Origin: a virus
Reading direction: 5' to 3' (one strand)
Virus record (IMG/VR): IMGVR_UViG_3300049218_000031
Span: 1 to 47,386 of that record
DNA length: 47,386 bases
Shown here: positions 1-7,272 of the stretch, piece after piece
Numbering within the stretch: position 1 is the first letter of the stretch
Layout: the number at the start of each line of letters is the position of its first letter
Made by a program: the position numbers and the translations under genes
The notes under the pieces: generated by a model
The model's input: the letters and a program-made list of their open reading frames with translations, nothing else
What the model was told of the DNA's origin: nothing
Databases searched by the model: none

Positions 1-368
1 AGCAAACGCTTCTGGTCTTCCGGGCTGTCGAGCGGGATGAGCAGCCAATCGCTCTTGACACGTGTGCCGTCTGTCAGGGGGAAGTTAAACTTGATGGTGC
101 TGTCGGTGAATTTGAAATCGGCGACGGGGCCTAGCCATGTCATGATGTCGGGCAGCACCGTCTGCCGGAGTTGCTGCAAAGTGTTACGGACGACGGCGAA
201 GCGGGTGGGGCGGTTGCCCTGCGCGTCCGGCGCCTGTTCGATCATGCGGCGGCTGATCTCCATCACCATGCCGGCGGTCTTGCCGGAGCCGAGCGGGCCG
301 ATGATCCACCGGGCGAATGACGGGTCGAGCATGAAATTCGAGATCGTCTCCGGCGCGGTGTAAATCAT
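1..368 (-). CDS. terL: Terminase large subunit, N-terminal part (cut by window edge)
   Basis: The motor ATPase of DNA packaging: it docks on the portal and drives DNA into the prohead. The leftward frame opens at an ATG (368-366) that overlaps the small-terminase stop as ATGA, and runs off base 1 after 122 codons. Translation shows a Walker A P-loop, GPLGSGKT, near residue 24-31. It is followed by a segment reading RFAVVRNTLQQLRQTVLPD, the usual terminase stretch with an R-N-T motif after the first beta strand. The Walker B motif and the nuclease domain lie outside the window. It is transcribed away from the portal gene, an unusual arrangement. P-loop, position and coupling to the upstream gene make the call firm, although only about a quarter of a normal TerL is visible. 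Confidence 0.88.
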   Translation of the reverse strand, partial: MIYTAPETISNFMLDPSFARWIIGPLGSGKTAGMVMEISRRMIEQAPDAQGNRPTRFAVVRNTLQQLRQTVLPDIMTWLGPVADFKFTDSTIKFNFPLTDGTRVKSDWLLIPLDSPEDQKRL

Positions 369-856
369 GCTGGAGCGACTTCGATGGTCGGCGGTCCGGC
401 GGGTGTGATGGTGATTGGCTCTTTGCTGGCGCCGCCGACGTTGATGGTGAGGGACCACCCCGAACCAACGCTGCCGCTCACCGGCTCAGGCTTGTCCATG
501 CCGGCCAGCTTGATGATGGTCTTCAGCGCCTCGGTGCGGGACGCCAGGGTGATTTCGGGGTTGTTCATGTCGGTGTGGAAGCGCAGCAAGCTCATCTCGA
601 CCGAAGCCAAAGCCTTGAAGCGTATGCGTTTTTCGACGTTGCCGGCGCTCTGCCAGGTGACGATCGCGTCCTGGAGCATCGCGTCGAAAGTCGGGTTGCG
701 CATGAGCACGCCCCAGGCGTCGTCCGTGTAGCCGTAGAGCTTCTTGATGTCCTCGATGGGCAGTATATCCATCGCGATTTCATTGGCAATCTGGGGTAGC
801 ATACCGCCCATTGTTTGGGCGGGGGCGGCAAAGGCGCTCTGCATGGCGTCGCTCAA
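365..856 (-). CDS. Putative terminase small subunit / DNA-packaging protein
   Basis: A 163-residue protein directly upstream of, and ATGA-coupled to, the large terminase, so the small (DNA-recognition) subunit is the natural reading. The middle is mostly helical, with a segment around residues 28-60 (IEDIKKLYGYTDDAWGVLMR) that could be a helix-turn-helix. The C-terminus is a Gly/Ser/Pro-rich tail of low complexity. The start shown is a TTG at 856. An ATG at 844 would shorten it by four residues, and neither has a clear ribosome binding site. I do not recognise a specific family; the role is inferred mainly from position and size. It diverges from the portal gene across 34 bp. Confidence 0.6.
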   Translation of the reverse strand: MSDAMQSAFAAPAQTMGGMLPQIANEIAMDILPIEDIKKLYGYTDDAWGVLMRNPTFDAMLQDAIVTWQSAGNVEKRIRFKALASVEMSLLRFHTDMNNPEITLASRTEALKTIIKLAGMDKPEPVSGSVGSGWSLTINVGGASKEPITITPAGPPTIEVAPA

Positions 857-890
857 TATGTTGTGGTAATGTGTCCATGACTTAGCTTAT
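857..890. promoter_or_regulatory. Divergent intergenic gap between the packaging and morphogenesis blocks
   Basis: This 34-bp AT-richer gap separates the leftward terminase genes from the rightward structural block. Any promoters for both directions must sit here or inside the flanking coding ends. I see no convincing -35/-10 pair with normal spacing and no good Shine-Dalgarno for either gene, so transcription start sites cannot be placed from sequence alone. Confidence 0.3.
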
Positions 891-3035
891 ATGGTGGGCA
901 TGGGCCAAACTGTTTCTTCGCCGGTGCACGGCCAAGGGCTACTTCGGGTTGTCACCGCCAGCGACACCGAGGCCCAGCTTGCGGCCACCAGGGCGTCGCA
1001 GAACGAGACGCCGCAGCTTGACGGCATGCAGCTTCAGGGGCTGGCGGCGTATATCACCCGCCAGTATTGGGTGTTCCGGCGCCACCGCGACACCGTTCAG
1101 GGCTGGAACGACCGGATGCTGAAGGCGCTGAGAGTTTTCAACGGCCAGTACGACCCGGAGAAATTGTCGGCGATCAAGACGTTCCAGGGGTCGGATGTCT
1201 ACGCGCGTATCATCTCGGTGAAATGCCGGGGTGTCAGCAGCCTGTTGCGGGACGTGTATCTGGGGTCCGATCGCCCCTGGGGAATCAGCCCGACGCCCAC
1301 CCCCTCGGTGCCGGACACCGATGACGCACAGATACAGGCTCAGGTGAAGACCGAGATCAATGCGGCGATGCAGCAGGGTGCCAGGCCCCAGATCGCCGAC
1401 GTGCAGGACCGGCTGCAGGAGCTACGGATGACTGCCCTTGGCAAAGCCGAGGAGCAGGCCCGCCAGGCTGCCAAGCTGGCCGAGGAGCGGATTGATACCA
1501 TTCTCGATGAGGGTGGCTTCTACCAGGCGCTGGCTGAGTTCCTGGTCGACCTGCCGGTGTTTCCCTTCGCGGTGATGAAGGGACCGGTTGTCCGCATGGT
1601 GGACGACATCAAGTGGAAAAACGGCAAGCTCACCCAGATGCGGTTCCCGCGGATGTTCTGGGAGCGGGTCAGCCCGTTCGATTTTTACTTCACGCCGGGG
1701 GTCAGCCGGATCGAAGATGCCGACGTTATCCAGCGGATGCGGCTGACTCGGAAAGATTTGAATAACCTCATCGGACTGCCTGGGTTTGACGACGACGCCA
1801 TAAAACTAGCGCTGGCCCAGCACGGTCGGGGCGGTTTAGTGGATTGGATCGACACTACGGACTCCGAGCGCGCCGTGTCGGAACGGCGCGAAGACAGCCA
1901 GATGAACGAGTCTGGAATGATCGACTGCCTGGAGTGGAATGGCAACGTGATGGGGCAGATGCTGCTCGATCGCGGCTTCACCACCGAGCAGGTCAAAGAC
2001 CCGGAGCTTGATGTCTATGTGCAAGCCTGGATCATAGGCCAGCACATCATTAAGTGCCAGATTGTTCCGAACCCGCGCAAAAGGCACCCGTTTTATGTCA
2101 CCAGCTTTGAAAAAGTGCCCGGCGCCATCGTCGGCAACGCGCTTCCCGATATTCTCGCTGACGTTCAGGAGGTTTGTAATTCGACCCTACGCAGTCTGGT
2201 CAATAACCTTTCGATTGCGTCTGGGCCGCAAGTCGTCGTCAACGACAGCCGGCTAAGCAACACCGAGGACGGCAATAGCCTGTACCCGTGGAAACGCTGG
2301 CACGTGCAGGATGACCCCACCGGGTCAAACACCCAGCAACCAGCAATAAGTTTCTTCAACCCGCAGGATAATTCCGAGAAGCTGATGGCCGTTTACCAAG
2401 CGTTCAGCACCTTGGCGGACGACCTCTCCGGCATCCCGAAATACATCACCGGCAACAGCCTGTCCGGTGGCGCCGGGCGCACGGCGTCGGGCTTGTCAAT
2501 GCTTATGACCCAGGCCAACAAAGTATTGCAGACCGTGGCGGGTAACATCGACCGCGATATTCTGGAGGGGCTGCTCAATTCGCTCTATGACCTGATCATG
2601 ATGACCGACACTACCGGGCTGCTGCGCGGTGACGAGGATGTGCGGATCATGGGTGTGCAGGTCGCGGTGCAACGCGAAACGCAGCGCCAGCGCCAGATCG
2701 AATTTCTGCAGGCGACCGCCAACCCGATCGACGCGCCGATCATGGGGGCCGAAGGGCGGGCGAATGTGCTGCGCGCGGTCGCCGCCACCATCGGCCTCGA
2801 CGGCGAGCAGATCGTCCCCAGCGAGGCGCAGATCAAGGTGAAGATGGCAGCCGCGGCGAACATGCCGCCGACGCAGCCAGCGCCTGGCCAGCCGGGTCCG
2901 CCCGGCCAACCCCCTTCACCCGGCGCGCAGGCCCAAGGTATGCAGCCGGCACAGAACCCCAACCCGCAGCCGCAAGGCACCAACATTGTCAGTCCCAACG
3001 CGGGTGGGACAGCCCAAAACGCAGGAGTTGGTTAA
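891..3035 (+). CDS. Portal protein (podovirus type)
   Basis: The dodecameric channel at the capsid vertex, which receives the terminase and later the tail. At 714 residues it matches the long portals of short-tailed phages. The N-terminal region has the helical ITRQYWVFRRHRDTVQGW segment and a conserved RIISVKCRGVSSLLRDVY helix. The core includes a PFDFYFTPGVSRIEDADVI stretch. The region PKYITGNSLSGGAGRTASGL (about residues 515-535) is typical of portal stem/crown regions. The C-terminus (from about 650) is a Pro/Gln/Gly-rich tail. It heads the rightward virion operon, and its end carries the AGGAG for the next gene. The start could be ATG 891 or ATG 900; neither has a strong ribosome site. 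Confidence 0.88.
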   Translation: MVGMGQTVSSPVHGQGLLRVVTASDTEAQLAATRASQNETPQLDGMQLQGLAAYITRQYWVFRRHRDTVQGWNDRMLKALRVFNGQYDPEKLSAIKTFQGSDVYARIISVKCRGVSSLLRDVYLGSDRPWGISPTPTPSVPDTDDAQIQAQVKTEINAAMQQGARPQIADVQDRLQELRMTALGKAEEQARQAAKLAEERIDTILDEGGFYQALAEFLVDLPVFPFAVMKGPVVRMVDDIKWKNGKLTQMRFPRMFWERVSPFDFYFTPGVSRIEDADVIQRMRLTRKDLNNLIGLPGFDDDAIKLALAQHGRGGLVDWIDTTDSERAVSERREDSQMNESGMIDCLEWNGNVMGQMLLDRGFTTEQVKDPELDVYVQAWIIGQHIIKCQIVPNPRKRHPFYVTSFEKVPGAIVGNALPDILADVQEVCNSTLRSLVNNLSIASGPQVVVNDSRLSNTEDGNSLYPWKRWHVQDDPTGSNTQQPAISFFNPQDNSEKLMAVYQAFSTLADDLSGIPKYITGNSLSGGAGRTASGLSMLMTQANKVLQTVAGNIDRDILEGLLNSLYDLIMMTDTTGLLRGDEDVRIMGVQVAVQRETQRQRQIEFLQATANPIDAPIMGAEGRANVLRAVAATIGLDGEQIVPSEAQIKVKMAAAANMPPTQPAPGQPGPPGQPPSPGAQAQGMQPAQNPNPQPQGTNIVSPNAGGTAQNAGVG

Positions 3036-3254
3036 ATGGCGAAGATGCAGACGTTCGACAACAAGTCGGAAGGCGAGTCCGACATGGCCATGATCAAGGG
3101 TGGCACGAAGCCGGTCGGCCCTTCCATGGTGGAACACAACGGCGCCGCGATGAGCAGCCGCTCTTATCCGAAATCGGGCAATGGCCTGCCGGCGAAAGCC
3201 GGGATGTCCGGGCTGCCGGATGACGTGCGCGGCGACACCCTGAAGCCGTTCTGA
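3036..3254 (+). CDS. Small hypothetical structural-operon protein (72 aa)
   Basis: Starts directly after the portal stop, with an AGGAG in the last portal codons, and its own stop overlaps the next start as TGATG, so it is translated within the operon. The sequence is hydrophilic, Gly/Ser/Lys-rich and looks disordered, with no membrane segment. It carries a SYPKSGNG motif. Related YPK-S/T-G/E motifs occur in the small proteins at 3556 and 15194, suggesting a small family. Function unknown; it could be a minor head protein or an assembly factor. Confidence 0.65.
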   Translation: MAKMQTFDNKSEGESDMAMIKGGTKPVGPSMVEHNGAAMSSRSYPKSGNGLPAKAGMSGLPDDVRGDTLKPF

Positions 3255-3556
3255 TGCAGCTTCTCAACGTTACCACTGCTTCGGCCCAGACTGGCGCTTC
3301 CGTCCGCTACGAGGATGTCGCCAGCCTTTGGGACGATGGCACGCGCACGCTGTACGTGGACGGCACGTTCGGCGGCGCAACGGTGGTGGTCGAGTGCTCG
3401 CCCGACCCAACCACCCTCGCTGATGCCTCCAGCCGGTGGCACACCATCGGCACCTACACGGCGGCGGCGATGGTCAATGTCAACAACAAATACGCCAAGG
3501 TGCGCGCCCGTGTTTCCGTGGGCGGCACCGGCACCCTTATCGTGGAGATGAAGTGA
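3254..3556 (+). CDS. Small beta-rich hypothetical protein (100 aa)
   Basis: Start overlaps the previous stop (TGATG) and its stop overlaps the next start in the same way. The composition is Thr/Val/Ala-rich with alternating hydrophobic residues (GGATVVVECSPDP, KVRARVSVGGTGTLIVEMK), which points to a beta-sandwich. Small proteins of this kind between portal and coat genes are often head-decoration or fibre-like proteins, but I cannot assign a family. No cysteine cluster, signal peptide or membrane segment is seen. Confidence 0.65.
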   Translation: MQLLNVTTASAQTGASVRYEDVASLWDDGTRTLYVDGTFGGATVVVECSPDPTTLADASSRWHTIGTYTAAAMVNVNNKYAKVRARVSVGGTGTLIVEMK

Positions 3557-3831
3557 TGCCTGGAAGCGCGACCAAATACCCCAAAACCGGGAGCACGTTT
3601 CCCGAAAAGCACATCGCTATTGCCGGCAAGGGCAGCACCCAGGAGGTGCTGAACTACGAGGGTAATCCGATGGCCAAGATGACTGGCGGCAGCCAGGAGG
3701 CGCGCGTTCGGAACATCTACGCGAAAAATGGCGCACCGCCGATTCGCCCCACCGTGGCCGAGATCACGCCGCTGGCCGACCCAAGCGGGCCGGGGATCGA
3801 CAGCAGCCAGCCGAACATCGTGCCTGTCTAA
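3556..3831 (+). CDS. Small hypothetical protein with YPKTG motif (91 aa)
   Basis: The frame is open further upstream, but the start chosen is ATG 3556 because it overlaps the preceding stop as TGATG, the pattern used throughout this operon. The protein is basic at its N-terminus, Gly/Pro-rich and probably extended. It begins with a KYPKTGSTFPEKH stretch resembling the YPK motif of the genes at 3036 and 15194. The next gene begins with GTG directly after its TAA. Function unknown; a minor virion protein is plausible. Confidence 0.6.
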   Translation: MPGSATKYPKTGSTFPEKHIAIAGKGSTQEVLNYEGNPMAKMTGGSQEARVRNIYAKNGAPPIRPTVAEITPLADPSGPGIDSSQPNIVPV

Positions 3832-4041
3832 GTGAGCGTCGCTGACAGCAAACTGCTGGAGGCCGGCAAGCGCCTCCACTTTGTCGCCGGCGAGCAGTGG
3901 AAGGACTTTTTAACCGCTTTGAAGGCAGTGGAGCACGAAGCGGCGGAAGCCCTCGTTCGTGCCCCGCAGGAGCATCTGATCAAGGCACAAGGCCGTGCTC
4001 AGATGGTTCGTGACATCTACGTCACGCTTGAAAAAGCCTAA
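3832..4041 (+). CDS. Small helical hypothetical protein (69 aa)
   Basis: GTG start immediately after the preceding TAA; 15 bp separate it from the putative scaffold gene. The sequence is a predicted pair of amphipathic helices, rich in Ala, Glu and Lys (EQWKDFLTALKAVEHEAAEA), with no membrane segment. Position between portal and scaffold suggests a head-assembly accessory, but there is no recognisable family. Confidence 0.6.
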   Translation: MSVADSKLLEAGKRLHFVAGEQWKDFLTALKAVEHEAAEALVRAPQEHLIKAQGRAQMVRDIYVTLEKA

Positions 4042-4056
4042 CCGGAGACGCCTGAC

Positions 4057-5121
4057 ATGTCGCAATACGCCGCTGGCACCGAAGCCTCGTTGCCCCCCGT
4101 TGTGATCGAGCACCGCGAACCCGCTGCCGTTCGCAAGGCACGCGCGGATGTCGCCAAACACTTCGCGGATCAGGCAGCGGCCAATGCGCCGCCAGCCCAT
4201 TTGGATGTGAAACCTGCGGTCGATGGTGCGCCGGCAGGTGAGAACCAAACGCCGGAAGTTATTGCCCAGCCCGCGGTTGAGCAGCCGGCGCCGGTTACTC
4301 CGCAGAGTAACGAGCCACCGCTCTCGGCTGAAGACCTGGAACACCGTTACAGGTCGGCGCGTGGGCGTGAAGCGGCAGCGCTTCGGCGCGCCGAGGCCGC
4401 GGAGGCGCAGGCGCAGAGCCTCGCGGAGCGTCTAACGTTGCTTGAAAACCAGGTGCGCAACCCCGTGCCCGCAGCGCCCGGCCCGTTGCCGGACTTGACA
4501 CCCGATGAGATCGAGGCGCTTGGGCCTGACCTTGTGAACATGGTCAACAAACGTGCCGCGATCATTGCGCGCCAGGAGACAGCGCGCTTGGCTGCCGAGC
4601 TAGAAGCGTTCAAGGCGGGGCAGAACGCCACCGCCGAGCAGCGCCAGGCAGCGGCGAAAGAGATGTTTTTCGCCGACCTGGATGCGGCGATGCCGGACTG
4701 GCGGGTCATCAACACCGACGACAAGTTCATTTCCTGGTGCAACGAGCCGGACCTGCTCAGCGGCCAAACCCGCCGAGACCTGCTGATTGGTGCGTTCAAT
4801 AAGAACGACACACAACGGGTAGTTGCTTTTTTCAAATTATTCACTAATAGTGGTGGTGTACCAGGTTCCAGAGCAGGTACGCCGCAAGCTCAGGGCGCTG
4901 ATCAGCCCCCTCGACTGCCGCTAGAAGCTCTCGCTGCCCCAGGCCGGGGCGGTTCAGGCACGGCGCCCGTGGCGCCTCCGAAGAACGTTTGGTCCGCTCA
5001 AGATATAACCCGTTTCTACGACGATGTGCGCCGCGGCAGGTTTGTCGGGCGTGAAGCCGAGCAGCGGGCTTACGAGGCGGACCTCATGTTGGCGCAAGCC
5101 GAAGGCCGCGTTTCCTCTTAA
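4057..5121 (+). CDS. Putative capsid scaffolding protein
   Basis: A 354-residue hydrophilic protein just before the major capsid gene, the normal place for a scaffold. Residues 1-90 are Pro/Ala/Glu-rich and disordered. Residues about 90-135 form a strong coiled coil (HRYRSARGREAAALRRAEAA). The middle is acidic and helical (LTPDEIEALGPDLVNMVNKR). A C-terminal helical block (ITRFYDDVRRGRFVGREAEQ) could bind coat protein. GGAG lies about 10 bases before the ATG. The disordered part contains an in-frame copy of the dispersed palindrome (4295-4310), read as VTPQSN. The role is inferred from position, composition and length, not from a recognised domain. Confidence 0.7.
   Translation: MSQYAAGTEASLPPVVIEHREPAAVRKARADVAKHFADQAAANAPPAHLDVKPAVDGAPAGENQTPEVIAQPAVEQPAPVTPQSNEPPLSAEDLEHRYRSARGREAAALRRAEAAEAQAQSLAERLTLLENQVRNPVPAAPGPLPDLTPDEIEALGPDLVNMVNKRAAIIARQETARLAAELEAFKAGQNATAEQRQAAAKEMFFADLDAAMPDWRVINTDDKFISWCNEPDLLSGQTRRDLLIGAFNKNDTQRVVAFFKLFTNSGGVPGSRAGTPQAQGADQPPRLPLEALAAPGRGGSGTAPVAPPKNVWSAQDITRFYDDVRRGRFVGREAEQRAYEADLMLAQAEGRVSS
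4295..4310. repeat. Palindrome TTACTC-CGCA-GAGTAA, copy 1
   Basis: Perfect 6-bp arms around a 4-base spacer, inside the disordered N-terminal part of the scaffold gene. The flanks (GCCGG before, CGAG after) also match the copy at 23170, giving about 30 bp of near-identity. It is read in frame as V-T-P-Q-S-N. Confidence 0.85.
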
Positions 5122-5142
5122 ACCCGCAGGAGAACCGTGACG

Positions 5143-5162
5143 GCTCCTGCTATGACAGGAGC
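5143..5162 (+). promoter_or_regulatory. Hairpin enclosing the coat-gene ribosome site
   Basis: GCTCCTG (5143-5149) and CAGGAGC (5156-5162) form a 7-bp stem with a 6-base loop. The right arm contains the AGGAG Shine-Dalgarno of the major capsid gene, whose ATG lies 6 bases downstream. In the mRNA the ribosome site would be paired, so capsid translation may depend on unfolding, or the stem may protect a processed transcript end. Confidence 0.6.
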
Positions 5163-5167
5163 TTCTT

Positions 5168-6133
5168 ATGGCGTATCCCGTAGGCACCGCGTATTCCGGG
5201 ACCAACCCCTCGGTTGCGTATTCCGGCACATTTATCCCGCAGATTTGGTCGGGCAAGCTGATCGAGAAGTTCTATAACGCGACCGTTCTGGCCGCGATCA
5301 GCAACACCGACTACGAAGGCGAGATCAAGAACCAGGGCGATACGGTTAACATCCGTGTCAAACCGACCATCACCATCAATGCCTATTCCGCGGATATGGC
5401 GCTGACCGTTCAGCGCCCGTCCAGCAACATCGTGGTGCTCTCGATTTCCAACGGCTACTACTTCAACCTGGTCGAAGACGACGTGTTCGCGGTGCAGTCC
5501 GACATCAACATGCTAAGCATGTGGGCGGATGACGCGGCGCAGCAGTTGAAGATCACGATCGACACGCAGGTGCTTTCCACCCTCTACGCCTCGGTGGCAT
5601 CGGCTAACACCGGCTCCGGCGCTGGCAAGATCACCGGCGCTTTCAACCTCGGTGCGCCAAACGCCAACCCGGCCAACGCTGGCACCCCGGTTGTCGTGGA
5701 TAACACGAACATCCTCAACTACATTATCGACCTTGGGACGGTGCTCGACGAGCAGAATATCCCCGAACAGGGCCGCTGGTTGGTCATCCCATCCTGGATC
5801 GCCGGCTTCATCAAGAAGTCCGATCTCCGCCAGGTTTCGATTTCTGGCGACGGCGTGTCGATCCTGCGCAACGGGCTGCTGGGGATGATCGACCGGTTCA
5901 CGGTCTATGCCTCCAACCTGCTGCCGACCTCCTCCGTGGATAATGCCTGGTACATTTTTGCTGGGCACAGCCACGGCCTGACCTTCGCATCCCAGATCAG
6001 CAAGATCGAGACGCTGCGCTCCGAACAGACCTTCGGCACGCTGCTCCGCGGCCTGCAGATTTACGGCTCGAAGGTGGTGGACGGCACCGCGCTCGCCTGC
6101 CTCTACGCCACGCCGAACACAGGCGCGCTCTGA
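5168..6133 (+). CDS. Major capsid protein
   Basis: Forms the icosahedral shell. At 321 residues, following the putative scaffold, it is the expected coat gene. Features include an N-terminal arm (SGTFIPQIWSGKLIEKFYNA), a region about residues 40-110 with GEIKNQGDTVNIRVKPTITI resembling the E-loop/P-domain strands of HK97-fold coats, and a long helix (LSMWADDAAQQLKITIDTQV). The C-terminal half contains GRWLVIPSWIAGFIKKSDL and ends in a strand-rich A-domain-like part. This resembles the coat proteins of short-tailed phages whose coats are not cleaved by a protease. The ATG follows a strong AGGAG enclosed in a hairpin. Confidence 0.88.
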   Translation: MAYPVGTAYSGTNPSVAYSGTFIPQIWSGKLIEKFYNATVLAAISNTDYEGEIKNQGDTVNIRVKPTITINAYSADMALTVQRPSSNIVVLSISNGYYFNLVEDDVFAVQSDINMLSMWADDAAQQLKITIDTQVLSTLYASVASANTGSGAGKITGAFNLGAPNANPANAGTPVVVDNTNILNYIIDLGTVLDEQNIPEQGRWLVIPSWIAGFIKKSDLRQVSISGDGVSILRNGLLGMIDRFTVYASNLLPTSSVDNAWYIFAGHSHGLTFASQISKIETLRSEQTFGTLLRGLQIYGSKVVDGTALACLYATPNTGAL

Positions 6134-6196
6134 CACTAGCGGCTAACCACCCGGCGGGGATGATCCCCGCCGGCTTCGCTAGAAAGGACGACCCGC
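6134..6196 (+). terminator. Possible terminator-like stem after the coat gene
   Basis: The gap after the coat stop contains CCGGCGGGGATGATCCCCGCCGG: CCGGCGGGGAT pairs with its downstream complement ATCCCCGCCGG (around 6151-6173) to give a strong GC-rich stem with almost no loop. No T-run follows, so a rho-independent terminator is doubtful. It may instead be an mRNA-processing or stability element that raises coat expression relative to downstream genes. Confidence 0.45.
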
Positions 6197-6565
6197 GTGT
6201 CCGGCTCCCAGGCTGCACTGACCTATGGACAGTTGCTGACCCAGGTTCGCACCATCGTGCAGGACCAGGTGCAACCGTACCGCTATCAGGACAGCGAGCT
6301 TTATTTCGCGCTGACCGAAGCGATGGCGGACGCGCGCCGGCTCCGGCCCGACTTGTTTCTGGCGCAAGGGCTGGACGCGCCGCCGATGCTCATAACCGCG
6401 GCGCAGGCGGCCGCACCATTCCCGATCGCTTGGCAGTATGTGCCAGCGTTTATCGACTACGTCATTGGCCGCGCCGAAAGCCGGGACGACACCTACACCG
6501 ATGACAGCCGGGCGGTGACATTCATGACCCGCTTCGCGCAGCGCCTGACGGGGGCTTCGTCGTGA
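6197..6565 (+). CDS. Head-tail adaptor-like protein (122 aa)
   Basis: GTG start with an AAAGGA about 10 bases upstream. The sequence has the helical pattern of small phage neck/adaptor proteins: LTYGQLLTQVRTIVQDQ, then YRYQDSELYFALTEAMADAR, and a last helix with YVIGRAESRDDTYTDDSRAV. The hydrophobic helix PIAWQYVPAFIDYVIGRA is typical of connector proteins placed after the coat gene. Its stop overlaps the next start (GTGA). Most likely a ring protein binding beneath the portal; the assignment rests on position and helical pattern. Confidence 0.6.
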   Translation: MSGSQAALTYGQLLTQVRTIVQDQVQPYRYQDSELYFALTEAMADARRLRPDLFLAQGLDAPPMLITAAQAAAPFPIAWQYVPAFIDYVIGRAESRDDTYTDDSRAVTFMTRFAQRLTGASS

Positions 6566-7272
6566 GCGAAGCGATCAGTACCGCCAGCCTGTTTGCGCAG
6601 CCTTTCGGGCCAGTGCTGCAGCAAATGTTCAACACCATCCGCATCCGGGCGATGGGCGTCACCGACGAGCAGGTGCAGCTTGAATTTGTGCAGGCGGCTG
6701 ATTTGTTCTTCAGCGAGAGCAATGTCTGGCAGACCGATGGCACCATCACCATAAGTGAGCCGACCGCCATCATTGGCCTTCAGGGGTGGCTAAGCGGCGC
6801 TGAAGTGGTGTTCCCGTTCAAGGTGAAATGGAACGACGTTCCGCTCCAGCCGGTGGCTGACGTTGCTGCCTGGGTGGCGGCGCAAAACACCACGCCGCAG
6901 GTCTTCATGTTCAACGCGCAGAAGAACATGACCCTGGCCCCGATGCCGGATGCGAATGGCGGTGTGCTTCACATCTACACCGTGCTGCGGCCCATGCTGA
7001 CGGCGCCGATGATCCCCGACCAGTTGATCGCTGAATGGTTCGACGGGCTGCTGGACACGGTGCTGGGGCGCCTCTACCTTCAGCCGGGCAAGCCGTTCAG
7101 CAATTTAAATCTCGGTATGCTGCACTCGCGCAAAAGCCGGGCGTGGATCAGCAAAGCGCGCGACGTGGCCAACCGTGGCTTTGCCGGTGGCAACGCGCCT
7201 TGGACCTTCCCCTATTTTGCCAACGGCTCCGGCTCTCAGCTTTGGGGCTGGGGCAAAGGAGTCTGGGCATGA
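6562..7272 (+). CDS. Tail/neck structural protein (adaptor or tail-tube-A-like)
   Basis: GTG start overlaps the previous stop; the TGA overlaps the ATG of the adhesin gene. At 236 residues it begins with helices (FGPVLQQMFNTIRIRAM), has a beta-rich middle, and ends with an arginine- and glycine-rich region (LHSRKSRAWISKARDVANRGF). The C-terminal helix pattern LIAEWFDGLLDTVLGRLYLQ followed by PGKPFSN is found in podovirus neck/tail proteins encoded next to the adaptor. With the nozzle-like protein at 15383 it would make the short tail. Confidence 0.6.
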   Translation: MSEAISTASLFAQPFGPVLQQMFNTIRIRAMGVTDEQVQLEFVQAADLFFSESNVWQTDGTITISEPTAIIGLQGWLSGAEVVFPFKVKWNDVPLQPVADVAAWVAAQNTTPQVFMFNAQKNMTLAPMPDANGGVLHIYTVLRPMLTAPMIPDQLIAEWFDGLLDTVLGRLYLQPGKPFSNLNLGMLHSRKSRAWISKARDVANRGFAGGNAPWTFPYFANGSGSQLWGWGKGVWA

